Source: an uncultured Pelagibacteraceae bacterium
Lineage (GTDB): Bacteria > Pseudomonadota > Alphaproteobacteria > Pelagibacterales > Pelagibacteraceae
DNA: 38,851 nt
NCBI GenBank assembly: GCA_902612575.1
Contig: CACMDZ010000006.1
Coordinates: forward strand, 1 to 38,851
Direction: 5' to 3'
The notes under the pieces are model-generated. The model saw nothing but the letters and a program-made list of their open reading frames with translations, had not been told where the DNA came from and ran no database searches. Shown piece by piece: positions 1 through 5,969 of the stretch; position 1 is the stretch's first letter; each line of letters opens with the position of its first letter. A program made the translations under genes and the position numbers.

Positions 1-136
1 TTATATTTAATCTGCTTGTATTTTTATCTGAAAGTTTTTTAAAGAAAATTGTTAAATACTTATTAGAAATTTTTTTTCCACCAAGAATTGACTTAAAGTC
101 CTCATTTTTAGTAAGGCTAACAATCTTTTTTTTCAT
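1..136 (-). CDS. rnpA: RNase P protein component (5' part, cut by window edge)
   Basis: This is the protein subunit of RNase P, which with the catalytic RNA removes 5' leaders from tRNA precursors. Only the first 45 codons are inside the window; the gene runs off the left end. The visible part begins [17 protein letters not shown] and continues with GKKISNKYLTIFF, which matches the family N-terminus (a short basic start, then a K-x-x-x-F-x-x-I segment and the first beta strand). Its ATG (136-134) overlaps the TAA of rpmH (138-136) by one base, so the two are translationally coupled. The order rpmH-rnpA is near-universal in bacteria and supports the call. Confidence 0.9.
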   Translation of the reverse strand, partial: MKKKIVSLTKNEDFKSILGGKKISNKYLTIFFKKLSDKNTSRLNI

Positions 137-273
137 TAAGCGTTTGTTAATTTTTTTCTTCCTTTAGCCCTTCTTCTTTTTAATACTTTTCTTCCACCCT
201 TGGTTTTTCTTTTAGCTCTAAAGCCAACAGCTTTTTTTCTTTTTCTATTACTTGGTTGATATGTACGTTTCAT
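136..273 (-). CDS. rpmH: 50S ribosomal protein L34
   Basis: L34 is a small, very basic protein of the large ribosomal subunit. The 45-residue product starts [14 protein letters not shown], has [15 protein letters not shown] in the middle and ends [13 protein letters not shown], which is the full family pattern at the usual length (44-46 aa). The ATG at 273-271 is the only sensible start. rnpA follows directly with a 1-base overlap. No dnaA or oriC-like cluster is seen in the 83-nt upstream gap. That gap does hold an inverted repeat TATACA/TGTATA at 305-322, between the divergent rpmH and the gene at 357; its role is unknown. Confidence 0.97.
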   Translation of the reverse strand: MKRTYQPSNRKRKKAVGFRAKRKTKGGRKVLKRRRAKGRKKLTNA

Positions 274-356
274 TGTTGTTAAATTAATGTTAAATTTCGG
301 TAGTTATACAAATATATGTATATAAGTACAGTGATTTTTAATAAGTTAAAAAATCA

Positions 357-1076
357 ATGAATAGAGAAAAAAAAATTAAAGTATTTTTAGGCTCTGCTTA
401 CATTTTGATAGTATTTGTTTTTTTATTGTTTTTTTTTAATAAATTTTCATTTCAGGATTTTTCTAGTTATGAACTAATTAGAGAAAATAGAAATGCTTTG
501 GAAGAAATTAAAAATGGTAATATTTTTATATCAAGTATTATTTTTTTATTAGGTACTATAGTATGGGTTCTTTTGTTAGGTTTTGGTTCACCTGTATTTT
601 TAGTCGGTGGTTTTATTTTTGGAAAGTGGTTAGGAACTTTGCTTATAGTATTTGGATTATCAATAGGTGCAACACTTTTATATGTATTCGCTAATTACTT
701 TTTTAAAGATTTAGTCGAGAAGAAATTTTCATCACGTTTTAGTAATTTGACTGAAAAATTTAAAAAGAATGAATTTATTTTTTTTCTAATTTATAGATTT
801 ATTGGTGGTATTCCTTTTTTTATTTCAAATATTTTACCAACAATTTTTAATGTTAAAGTTAGAAACTTTTTTTTAGGTTCAATAATTGGAATGACTCCAC
901 AATTATTTGTTGGAGCATCTCTTGGAGCTGGTTTGAGTAAGATTTTAGAAGAAAATGCTGAGGTTCCAACTATTCTTGAACTAATTTTTACTCCAGATAT
1001 TTATTTACCAATTCTTGGTATTATAATTTTAGTTTCAATTGGATTTATATTTAAAAAAAAATTTTACACAAAATAA
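357..1076 (+). CDS. TVP38/TMEM64 (VTT/DedA-like) family membrane protein
   Basis: This 239-residue integral membrane protein belongs to the TVP38/TMEM64 (VTT domain) family. An N-terminal helix (about residues 9-28) is followed by a hydrophobic segment at about 55-75. The conserved core comes next: GSPVFLVGGFIFG (about 77-89), a glycine-rich helix, then YRFIGGIPFFISN (about 146-158) with the family R-x-x-P-x-x-P-like region and a second re-entrant-like segment, and a final helix near 215-232. Members are proposed to act in lipid scrambling or transport or in membrane homeostasis; the substrate here cannot be told from sequence. It is transcribed away from rpmH and converges on tRNA-Thr. ATG 357 gives the expected N-terminal helix. 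Confidence 0.8.
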   Translation: MNREKKIKVFLGSAYILIVFVFLLFFFNKFSFQDFSSYELIRENRNALEEIKNGNIFISSIIFLLGTIVWVLLLGFGSPVFLVGGFIFGKWLGTLLIVFGLSIGATLLYVFANYFFKDLVEKKFSSRFSNLTEKFKKNEFIFFLIYRFIGGIPFFISNILPTIFNVKVRNFFLGSIIGMTPQLFVGASLGAGLSKILEENAEVPTILELIFTPDIYLPILGIIILVSIGFIFKKKFYTK

Positions 1077-1079
1077 AAC

Positions 1080-1153
1080 TGGTGCCCTCACCCAGAATTG
1101 AACTGGAAACTCATCCTTACCATGGATGTGTTATACCATTTAACTATAAGGGC
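1080..1153 (-). tRNA. tRNA-Thr (anticodon GGT)
   Basis: Read on the minus strand this folds as a complete cloverleaf of 74 nt with encoded CCA (1082-1080). The acceptor stem is GCCCTTA with TGAGGGC (one T-G pair), the D stem GTTA/TAAC and the anticodon stem CATCC/GGATG with loop ATGGTAA. That gives anticodon GGT, which reads ACC and ACT. The T arm is TCCAG/CTGGG with loop TTCAATT, and the discriminator base is A. The T loop has A at position 57, which is allowed. It sits alone, convergent with the membrane protein gene that ends at 1076, only 3 nt away. Confidence 0.95.
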
Positions 1154-1248
1154 AATATTTAACTCAAATTAGTGTATAAATTTAATTTTTTCAAATTATT
1201 GCCTTAATTTTTTTTTAAAATAAGTTATATCTAGCTAAGGAAAATGTT

Positions 1249-1446
1249 ATGGGAATTCACTACACATATGGAGCTAATAAAAACGCAAAGCTCATGGAAA
1301 AAAAAGCAAAAAGAGAAAAAAAACTTGCAGAAAAAAGAGCTAAGAAGCAAATCAAAGCTGGACCAGCAAAAATAGAAGATGATAAAACAATTCCTATTGA
1401 CCAAGTTATCACTTTAGATCATCTTACAAATCCTGACAAAAAATAA
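1249..1446 (+). CDS. small basic protein of unknown function (65 aa)
   Basis: I do not recognise the family. The product is 65 residues: a short N-terminal segment MGIHYTYGANKNAKLMEKKA, a highly charged Lys/Ala/Glu stretch (about 17-40) that should form one long helix or coiled coil, and a more ordinary C-terminus with DKTIPIDQVITLDHL. There is no signal peptide or membrane segment. A plausible Shine-Dalgarno AAGG (1237-1240) lies 8 nt before the ATG, and a -10-like TATATC is at 1226-1231. An out-of-frame ATG at 1244 is ignored. It is the first gene of a tight run (next start 3 nt after its stop) leading into dcd and murA. The regular codon use and RBS make it a likely real gene. Confidence 0.7.
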   Translation: MGIHYTYGANKNAKLMEKKAKREKKLAEKRAKKQIKAGPAKIEDDKTIPIDQVITLDHLTNPDKK

Positions 1447-1449
1447 ATT

Positions 1450-1554
1450 ATGACTTCAAAGAAAAATAATTTAAGTAAACTTGAACTTGCTTTAAGAAAA
1501 AATTTAAGAAAGAGAAAAGAATTCCAAAAAAAAACAAAGAAAAAAAATAAATAA
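1450..1554 (+). CDS. very small Lys/Arg-rich protein (34 aa), unknown function
   Basis: An ATG at 1450 opens a 34-codon frame ending in TAA 1552-1554. The product begins [18 protein letters not shown] and ends in a run of lysines. It is about half Lys/Arg/Asn, with an amphipathic helix around [16 protein letters not shown]. The stop overlaps the dcd start by one base (TAATG), and the start lies 3 nt after the preceding stop. This spacing is exactly what real genes show in this genome and is the main argument that it is translated. It could be a nucleic-acid-binding peptide or simply a coupling ORF for dcd. I do not recognise a family with confidence. Confidence 0.6.
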   Translation: MTSKKNNLSKLELALRKNLRKRKEFQKKTKKKNK

Positions 1555-2108
1555 TGTCAGTTCAATCTGATAAGTGGATTATTCAAATGGCCAGAGATAA
1601 TGATATGATTTCTCCATTTGAAGATAAACAAGTTAGAGGTGATAAAATATCATTTGGTGTGTCATCGTATGGTTATGATGCAAGGGTCTCTGACGAATTT
1701 AAAATTTTCACTAATGTTAATTCTGAAATCGTAGATCCAAAAAATTTTAAATCTTCTAATTTTATTACTAAAAACTCATCAGAATGTATAATACCACCTA
1801 ATTCTTTCGTGTTAGCAAGAACAGTAGAGTATTTCAAAATTCCAAAAAATGTTTTGGTAATTTGTTTAGGAAAATCTACCTATGCAAGATGTGGAATAAT
1901 AGTTAATGTTACGCCTCTTGAGCCAGGATGGGAGGGTCATGTAACTTTAGAATTTTCAAACACAACGCCATTACCAGCAAAAATTTATGCTAATGAAGGT
2001 GTTGCACAATTTGTGTTTATCAAAGGAAATGAAGATCCATCAGTTTCATATGCAGATAGAAATGGCAAATATCAGGGTCAAAAGGGAGTTACACTTCCAA
2101 AAATATAA
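1554..2108 (+). CDS. dcd: dCTP deaminase
   Basis: It deaminates dCTP to dUTP, supplying dUMP for thymidylate synthesis in the cytoplasm. The 184-residue protein shows the trimeric dUTPase/DCD fold signature: RVSDEFKIF near 43-51, then [23 protein letters not shown] (about 104-112, with the phosphate-binding Ser and Arg), [16 protein letters not shown] (about 122-137, with the catalytic Glu), and a C-terminal YQGQKGV-x-LP lid. Length is close to the 188-193 aa usual for the monofunctional enzyme. Its ATG overlaps the preceding stop by one base, and murA begins 2 nt after its own stop. Confidence 0.95.
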   Translation: MSVQSDKWIIQMARDNDMISPFEDKQVRGDKISFGVSSYGYDARVSDEFKIFTNVNSEIVDPKNFKSSNFITKNSSECIIPPNSFVLARTVEYFKIPKNVLVICLGKSTYARCGIIVNVTPLEPGWEGHVTLEFSNTTPLPAKIYANEGVAQFVFIKGNEDPSVSYADRNGKYQGQKGVTLPKI

Positions 2109-2110
2109 TA

Positions 2111-3373
2111 ATGGACAAATTTATTGTTAAAGGCCCTAGTAAATTAAAGGGAGAGATTGCAATTTCAGGTTCTAAAAATGCTGCTTTACCAATATTAGCA
2201 TCAACGATTTTATTTGAAAAAGAAGTTGTAATTAAAAATTTACCAAGAGTGAAAGATATAGATACAATGATTAATCTTTTAAAATCCCTTGGGTCAATAA
2301 TAAAATTTAGTAAAGATAAAAAAACTGTTAAAATAACAAAGAAAAAAAAACATAAATTTTTTGCCTCATATTCTCTTGTTAGAACAATGAGGGCTGGAAT
2401 TTTAGTTTTAGGTGCCCTGGTTGCTAAGTATCAAAAATCTATTACCTCTTTGCCTGGAGGCTGTTTAATTGGAGCAAGACCTATAAATTATCATTTAAAT
2501 GCACTTAAAAAACTTGGAATGAAGTATGAAATCAAAAAAGGTTACATACATGCAAATTCTAAAGGAAAACTAAAAGGCGCAAAAATTAGATTTTCAAAAA
2601 TCAGTGTTGGAGCAACTGAAAATACAATTATAGCAGCATGCCTAGCGAATGGAATTACAATACTTAGAAATTGTGCAATTGAACCAGAAATAATTGATTT
2701 AATAAATTTTTTAAAGTCTGGTGGTGCTAAAATAAAATTTATTGGTAAGCGGACTGTGAGGATTGAGGGAGTAAAAATTTTAAAAAGTACTATTTACTCA
2801 GTTATGTCAGATAGGATAGAAACCGGAACTTTTTGTGTCGCAGCATGTTTGACTGGTGGTAATTTAAAGATTAATAACTTTGATCCTAAAATTATAAAAG
2901 CAGAACTATCTTTACTGAAGAAGGTTGGAGCTAAAATTAAAACAAGTAAAAATCAAATCCATATAATAGGTCCGAAAAAAATTAAAAATATCAACAATTT
3001 GGTCACAAAAGAGTACCCAAATTTTCCAACAGATTTGCAAGCACAATTTATGGTTCTTTTATGCAAGGCAAAAGGAAAAAGCTCAATAACGGAGAGTATT
3101 TTTGAAAATAGATTCATGCATGTTGCTGAATTAAGAAGATTAGGTGCTGAAATCATAATAAAAAAAAATAAGGCTTTAATTTTAGGCAGCACAAATTTTA
3201 AGGCTGCAGAATTAATGTCTAGTGACTTAAGAGCATCAGTTGCATTAGTTCTAGCAGCACTTGTTGCCAAAGGGACATCTATTATTAATAGAATTTACCA
3301 CTTAGATAGAGGATATGAAAATATAGAGAATAAACTCAAAAAAGTAGGTGTAAAAATAAGACGTATTAGTTGA
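2111..3373 (+). CDS. murA: UDP-N-acetylglucosamine 1-carboxyvinyltransferase
   Basis: This is the first committed step of peptidoglycan synthesis: transfer of enolpyruvate from PEP to UDP-GlcNAc. The 420-residue product has the inside-out alpha/beta barrel of the family. Visible motifs are ISGSKNAALPILA (catalytic Lys, about 19-31), the active-site loop LPGGCLIGARPI (Cys about 119, the fosfomycin target), SDRIETGTF (about 233-241), YPNFPTDLQAQFM (about 302-314), FENRFMHVAELRRLGA and a final LDRGYENIENKLKKVG. The length is normal. It is followed, with a TGATG overlap, by the DUF2948 gene, and hisD and infA come next; this order is common in Alphaproteobacteria. Confidence 0.97.
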   Translation: MDKFIVKGPSKLKGEIAISGSKNAALPILASTILFEKEVVIKNLPRVKDIDTMINLLKSLGSIIKFSKDKKTVKITKKKKHKFFASYSLVRTMRAGILVLGALVAKYQKSITSLPGGCLIGARPINYHLNALKKLGMKYEIKKGYIHANSKGKLKGAKIRFSKISVGATENTIIAACLANGITILRNCAIEPEIIDLINFLKSGGAKIKFIGKRTVRIEGVKILKSTIYSVMSDRIETGTFCVAACLTGGNLKINNFDPKIIKAELSLLKKVGAKIKTSKNQIHIIGPKKIKNINNLVTKEYPNFPTDLQAQFMVLLCKAKGKSSITESIFENRFMHVAELRRLGAEIIIKKNKALILGSTNFKAAELMSSDLRASVALVLAALVAKGTSIINRIYHLDRGYENIENKLKKVGVKIRRIS

Positions 3374-3780
3374 TGGAAAATCAATACTTAAAAAAGATAA
3401 TTGCACAATCTCCCGAGGATCTTAATATCATTTCAGCATGTTGTTCTGAAGGGAGAGTAAATATAAAAGATATTAAGTATTTAGCTTCAAATAAGATTTT
3501 CTTGATGTCTATATTAAGACTTAGCAAAGAGGAGGAAAATGAAAATAAGCAAATAAACAGTATTATTAAATTTGAATTTATAAATTCTTCTAAATCAAAG
3601 AATATAGACCAAAAAGACCCGAATCTAACATTAGAACTCTTAGCTATTGATATTTTTAAGAAAGAACAAAACTTTGAAATAATTATGTTATTTTCGAAAA
3701 ATAGAATTATAACTCTCTCCGCTGAGGTAATTGAAGTAACACTAGAGGATCAAAAAGTAGAAAATGATAAAACAAATTAA
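3373..3780 (+). CDS. DUF2948 family protein
   Basis: The protein has 135 residues from the ATG at 3373; a TTG one codon earlier would add one residue, but the ATG gives the neat TGATG overlap with murA. Features fitting DUF2948 are an early AQSPEDLNIISACCSEG-like segment (the family usually has 'A-D-x-E-D-L-x-V-I-S-A'), a central VNIKDIKYL and L-x-L-L-A-I-D near 88-94, and a late I-x-L-x-x-E segment. The function is unknown. Members sit between murA and hisD in many Alphaproteobacteria, as here, and that context carries much of the call. The hisD start lies inside its last 17 bases. Confidence 0.75.
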   Translation: MENQYLKKIIAQSPEDLNIISACCSEGRVNIKDIKYLASNKIFLMSILRLSKEEENENKQINSIIKFEFINSSKSKNIDQKDPNLTLELLAIDIFKKEQNFEIIMLFSKNRIITLSAEVIEVTLEDQKVENDKTN

Positions 3781-5029
3781 TTGTAATAAAAAAAACTATT
3801 TAGATAATTTAACAAAATTCCTAGACGTTAGAAGGTCTTCAAAAAAACCTGAAAATAAAATTATATCCAAGATCCTTAGCGATATTAAGAAAAATAAAAA
3901 TAAAGCACTTATAAAATATGAAAAAAAATTTAGTAAAAATAGTCAAATTAAGCCGAGCATTAAAGAAATAAATAATGCAATTAAATTGCTGGATCCTAAA
4001 ATAAAAAAAGCAATTGATTTTGCATTAAAGAGAATATTCAATTTTCACATTAAACAAAAAAACAAGAATATTTATTATAAAGATAGTTTAAATAATAAAA
4101 TAGAATATAAATATGTACCAATCCAATCAGTAGGAATATATGTTCCAGCAAACTTGCCATCTACATTATTGATGAATGCAATTCCTGCAAAAATTGCGGG
4201 TGTAAAAAGAATCGTACTAGCAAATCCAAAAAATAATGGAAAACTAAATCCAGCAGTTTTATATGCAGCAAAAAAACTAGGTATAAATGAAATTTATTCT
4301 ATGGGAGGAGCGCAAGCCATAGGTAGTTTAGCCTATATTCAAAAAGTAAATAAAATTGTTGGCCCTGGTAATATCTTTGTTGCTGGTGCTAAAAGGCAGG
4401 TTTTTGGAGATGTAGGAATAGAAGGAATGATTGCTGGTCCATCTGAAATAACAATATTAGCAGATGGCAAAACTAATTTGAATGAAGTTACAACGTCAAT
4501 GATTGGACAAGCAGAGCATGATAAAAATTCACAATGCATATTAATTACAAAAGACTCAAATTTAATTAAAAAATTCAAAAAGGATTTGATCTCTAAATTA
4601 AAAAAAATACCACGACAAAGTATTGCTACAAAAAGCATCAAAAATAATGGACTTATTCTAAAAGTAAATAATGATGAGCAGATTATAAATATAATTAATG
4701 AAATAGCTCCTGAACATTTAGAGTTAAATGTAAGTAACTACAAAAAATATAAAGATAAAATTTTTAATGCAGGAAGTATTTGCATAGGTAAGTACTCTCC
4801 TATGGCGTTAAGTGATTATGCTGTTGGCACAAACCACGTATTACCCACAAATTCATCTGCTAAATTTTCTTCAGGATTAAGTCTTAGTGAATTTTATAAA
4901 AAAATCAGCCTGATAACACTCTCAAAAAAAGGTGTTGAGAAAATAGGAGAATACGCTAAACATCTCGCTGAGTATGAAGAATTAAAAGGTCATGCTTTGA
5001 GTATAAAATCTAGAATAAGGAGAAGGTAA
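3764..5029 (+). CDS. hisD: histidinol dehydrogenase
   Basis: It oxidises L-histidinol to L-histidine in two NAD-dependent steps, the last reactions of histidine synthesis. The 421-residue protein shows the expected motifs: [21 protein letters not shown] (about 118-138; family 'Y-P-G-G-x-A-x-Y-P-S' region), [31 protein letters not shown], the zinc and catalytic region [19 protein letters not shown] (about 246-253), and IAPEHLELN with the two catalytic histidines near 330-360 (APEHLE and TNHVLPT). It overlaps the DUF2948 gene by 17 nt. The other his genes in this window (hisZ, hisG) are in a separate unit further on. Confidence 0.96.
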   Translation: MIKQINCNKKNYLDNLTKFLDVRRSSKKPENKIISKILSDIKKNKNKALIKYEKKFSKNSQIKPSIKEINNAIKLLDPKIKKAIDFALKRIFNFHIKQKNKNIYYKDSLNNKIEYKYVPIQSVGIYVPANLPSTLLMNAIPAKIAGVKRIVLANPKNNGKLNPAVLYAAKKLGINEIYSMGGAQAIGSLAYIQKVNKIVGPGNIFVAGAKRQVFGDVGIEGMIAGPSEITILADGKTNLNEVTTSMIGQAEHDKNSQCILITKDSNLIKKFKKDLISKLKKIPRQSIATKSIKNNGLILKVNNDEQIINIINEIAPEHLELNVSNYKKYKDKIFNAGSICIGKYSPMALSDYAVGTNHVLPTNSSAKFSSGLSLSEFYKKISLITLSKKGVEKIGEYAKHLAEYEELKGHALSIKSRIRRR

Positions 5030-5031
5030 TA

Positions 5032-5250
5032 TTGGCAAAACAAGACTTGTTAGAGTTCAAAGGAAAAGTAATCGATCTTCTTCCCAATGCAATGTTCAGA
5101 GTACAATTAGATGAAAATAAACAAATTGTAACTGCACATACTGCTGGGAAGTTAAGAAAAAATAGAATTCGAGTTTTGCAAGGTGATAATGTTACTGTTG
5201 AGATCAGTCCTTACGACCTATCAAAGGGACGAATTATTTTTAGATTTTAA
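5032..5250 (+). CDS. infA: translation initiation factor IF-1
   Basis: IF-1 binds the ribosomal A site during initiation. The 72-residue S1/OB-fold protein reads [20 protein letters not shown] at the start, then [26 protein letters not shown] and ends [10 protein letters not shown], all textbook IF-1. The start codon is TTG at 5032, fixed by homology (the family begins MAK) and by a strong Shine-Dalgarno AAGGAGAAGG (5018-5027). A non-ATG start on such a highly expressed gene is mildly unusual. It lies 2 nt after hisD and 5 nt before tRNA-Phe, so tRNA-Phe may be co-transcribed with it. Confidence 0.97.
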   Translation: MAKQDLLEFKGKVIDLLPNAMFRVQLDENKQIVTAHTAGKLRKNRIRVLQGDNVTVEISPYDLSKGRIIFRF

Positions 5251-5255
5251 ATTTT

Positions 5256-5331
5256 GGCTTCGTAGCTCAGTTGGTAGAGCAGAGCCCTGAAAAGGCTTGT
5301 GTCGCTGGTTCGAGTCCCGCCGAAGCCACCA
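5256..5331 (+). tRNA. tRNA-Phe (anticodon GAA)
   Basis: This is a 76-nt cloverleaf with encoded CCA. The acceptor stem is GGCTTCG/CGAAGCC and the D stem GCTC/GAGC. The anticodon stem GAGCC/GGCTT has loop CTGAAAA, giving anticodon GAA. The T arm is GCTGG/CCCGC with loop TTCGAGT, and the discriminator is A. The T stem has one mismatch (T51 against C63), otherwise everything pairs. It starts 5 nt after the infA stop. Confidence 0.95.
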
Positions 5332-5361
5332 CAAACTGTTAAAAGTGCGCTTGATTAAAGC

Positions 5362-5390
5362 TTGCATTCAAATTTAAAATCTAATAATTA
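5362..5390 (+). promoter_or_regulatory. candidate sigma-70 promoter for cspA
   Basis: TTGCAT (5362-5367) and TAATTA (5385-5390) are separated by 17 nt, which fits a -35/-10 pair with moderate hexamer scores. Transcription would begin near 5397, giving a leader of about 50 nt before the cold-shock gene. Spacing is ideal, but the match is by eye in A+T-rich DNA. Confidence 0.4.
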
Positions 5391-5396
5391 TCCCGC

Positions 5397-5413
5397 TAGC
5401 TGAAGTTTAGCTA
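5397..5413 (+). other. hairpin at the predicted 5' end of the cspA leader
   Basis: TAGCT (5397-5401) and AGCTA (5409-5413) form a 5-bp stem around a 7-nt loop, starting almost exactly at the predicted transcription start. Cold-shock mRNAs often carry structured leaders, but this stem is short. There is no strong Shine-Dalgarno before the ATG; the best is AAAGAG about 12 nt upstream. Confidence 0.3.
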
Positions 5414-5448
5414 AGTTTAATACAATAAAGAAAGAGTAAACAAAAAGT

Positions 5449-5661
5449 ATGAGTACATTAAAAGGTAAAGTAAAGTGGTTCAACGGTAAGAAGGGCTACG
5501 GTTTTATAGAAAGAGAAGACGGAGAAAAAGATTGTTTCGTTCATGCAAGCGCAGTTCGTGAAGCAGGACTTCGTTTTTTGAATGAGAACGACGCTGTAGA
5601 ATTTGAAATTCAGGATGGAGATAAAGGTCCAAGCGCTGTAAATTTAAAGAAAACATCTTAA
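5449..5661 (+). CDS. cold-shock domain protein (CspA family)
   Basis: This single-stranded nucleic-acid-binding protein of 70 residues is probably an RNA chaperone. It has one cold-shock domain: [20 protein letters not shown] with the RNP1 motif KGYGFI (about 15-20), then DCFVHASAV (RNP2-like, V-F-V-H pattern with CFVH) and a C-terminal GPSAVNLKK. In this family the gene is often named cspA or cspE; which one cannot be told. It has its own leader and is followed by two inverted repeats and a long untranslated stretch before tRNA-His. Confidence 0.95.
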   Translation: MSTLKGKVKWFNGKKGYGFIEREDGEKDCFVHASAVREAGLRFLNENDAVEFEIQDGDKGPSAVNLKKTS

Positions 5662-5681
5662 AATTTATTTCATTTAAAATT

Positions 5682-5726
5682 TTGTATAGGAATATAGTAG
5701 GCAAGCCTATAAATATTCCTATACAA
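5682..5726 (+). terminator. long stable hairpin downstream of cspA
   Basis: A perfect 14-bp inverted repeat (TTGTATAGGAATAT at 5682-5695 against 5713-5726) encloses a second small stem TAGG/CCTA with loop CAAG (5698-5709). It starts 20 nt after the cspA stop. It is by far the longest intergenic stem I saw in the window. No T-run follows the 3' arm (next bases TACATACTTGC), so it is not a standard intrinsic terminator. It may instead protect the cspA 3' end or be a processing site. Confidence 0.5.
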
Positions 5727-5733
5727 TACATAC

Positions 5734-5761
5734 TTGCATTTTAAGTTTAAAATGCTATTTA
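5734..5761 (+). promoter_or_regulatory. candidate promoter with a 20-bp palindromic operator
   Basis: TTGCAT (5734-5739) and TATTTA (5756-5761) are 16 nt apart, and the second has an extended -10 TG (5753-5754). A perfect palindrome, GCATTTTAA-GT-TTAAAATGC (5736-5755), fills the spacer and overlaps the -35. That is the classic position for a repressor operator, though as RNA the same sequence would also form a hairpin. Exactly 6 nt separate the -10 from the ATG at 5768, so a transcript would be leaderless, as proposed for trxA in this window. The promoter call is inference; the palindrome itself is plain. Confidence 0.4.
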
Positions 5762-5767
5762 ACCCCC

Positions 5768-5842
5768 ATGATTTTAAATAGTTACATCCTTGTATCTCAC
5801 AAAAGACATCATTTTCATGCTGGCTTGCAGCTAGCTATTTAA
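5768..5842 (+). CDS. possible histidine-rich leader peptide upstream of tRNA-His/hisS/hisZ/hisG
   Basis: A 24-codon frame runs from ATG 5768 to TAA 5840-5842. Its product has the central segment SHKRHHFHAG, so four of seven consecutive codons (11, 14, 15, 17) are histidine. It lies about 50 nt upstream of tRNA-His and the hisS-hisZ-hisG unit, in an intergenic stretch of 164 nt (after the cspA hairpin) that is long for this genome. There is no Shine-Dalgarno; translation would have to start on a leaderless transcript from the promoter above. Attenuation leader peptides of his operons are histidine-rich, hence the idea. No intrinsic terminator follows, so classical attenuation is not shown. It may also be chance. 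Confidence 0.35.
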   Translation: MILNSYILVSHKRHHFHAGLQLAI

Positions 5843-5880
5843 CTATTTATAAATTTAAATTTAACTCTAATTAGTATAAA
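5840..5880 (+). promoter_or_regulatory. candidate tRNA-His promoter region
   Basis: TATAAA (5875-5880) lies 10 nt before the mature tRNA 5' end, the right distance for a -10. No good -35 is present; the -35 area is a 12-bp palindrome AAATTTAAATTT (5851-5862). TAACTATTTA (5840-5849) can pair perfectly with TAAATAGTTA (5775-5784), near the start of the leader ORF. Confidence 0.35.
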
Positions 5881-5890
5881 ACAACAATAA

Positions 5891-5965
5891 GCCCTGGTGG
5901 TGAAATGGTTATCACGTCAGTTTGTGGAACTGAAATTTTTGGTTCGATCCCAAGCCAGGGTACCA
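5891..5965 (+). tRNA. tRNA-His (anticodon GTG), without encoded G-1
   Basis: This is a 75-nt cloverleaf with encoded CCA (5963-5965). The acceptor stem is GCCCTGG/CCAGGGT and the D stem GTGA/TCAC. The anticodon stem TCAGT/ACTGA has loop TTGTGGA, giving anticodon GTG. The variable loop is AATT and the T arm is TTTGG/CCAAG with loop TTCGATC. Position -1 is A, not the G found in most bacterial tRNA-His; position 72 is T (pairing with G1 as a wobble) and the discriminator 73 is A rather than C. This is the derived alphaproteobacterial form, recognised by a distinct HisRS class. hisS starts 4 nt after the CCA. Confidence 0.96.
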
Positions 5966-5969
5966 AAAA

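Noticed and set aside
304..312. DnaA-box-like TTATACAAA upstream of rpmH, suggesting oriC
   Set aside because: Single imperfect match, no cluster of boxes, no dnaA nearby, and alphaproteobacterial origins usually lie elsewhere (near hemE).
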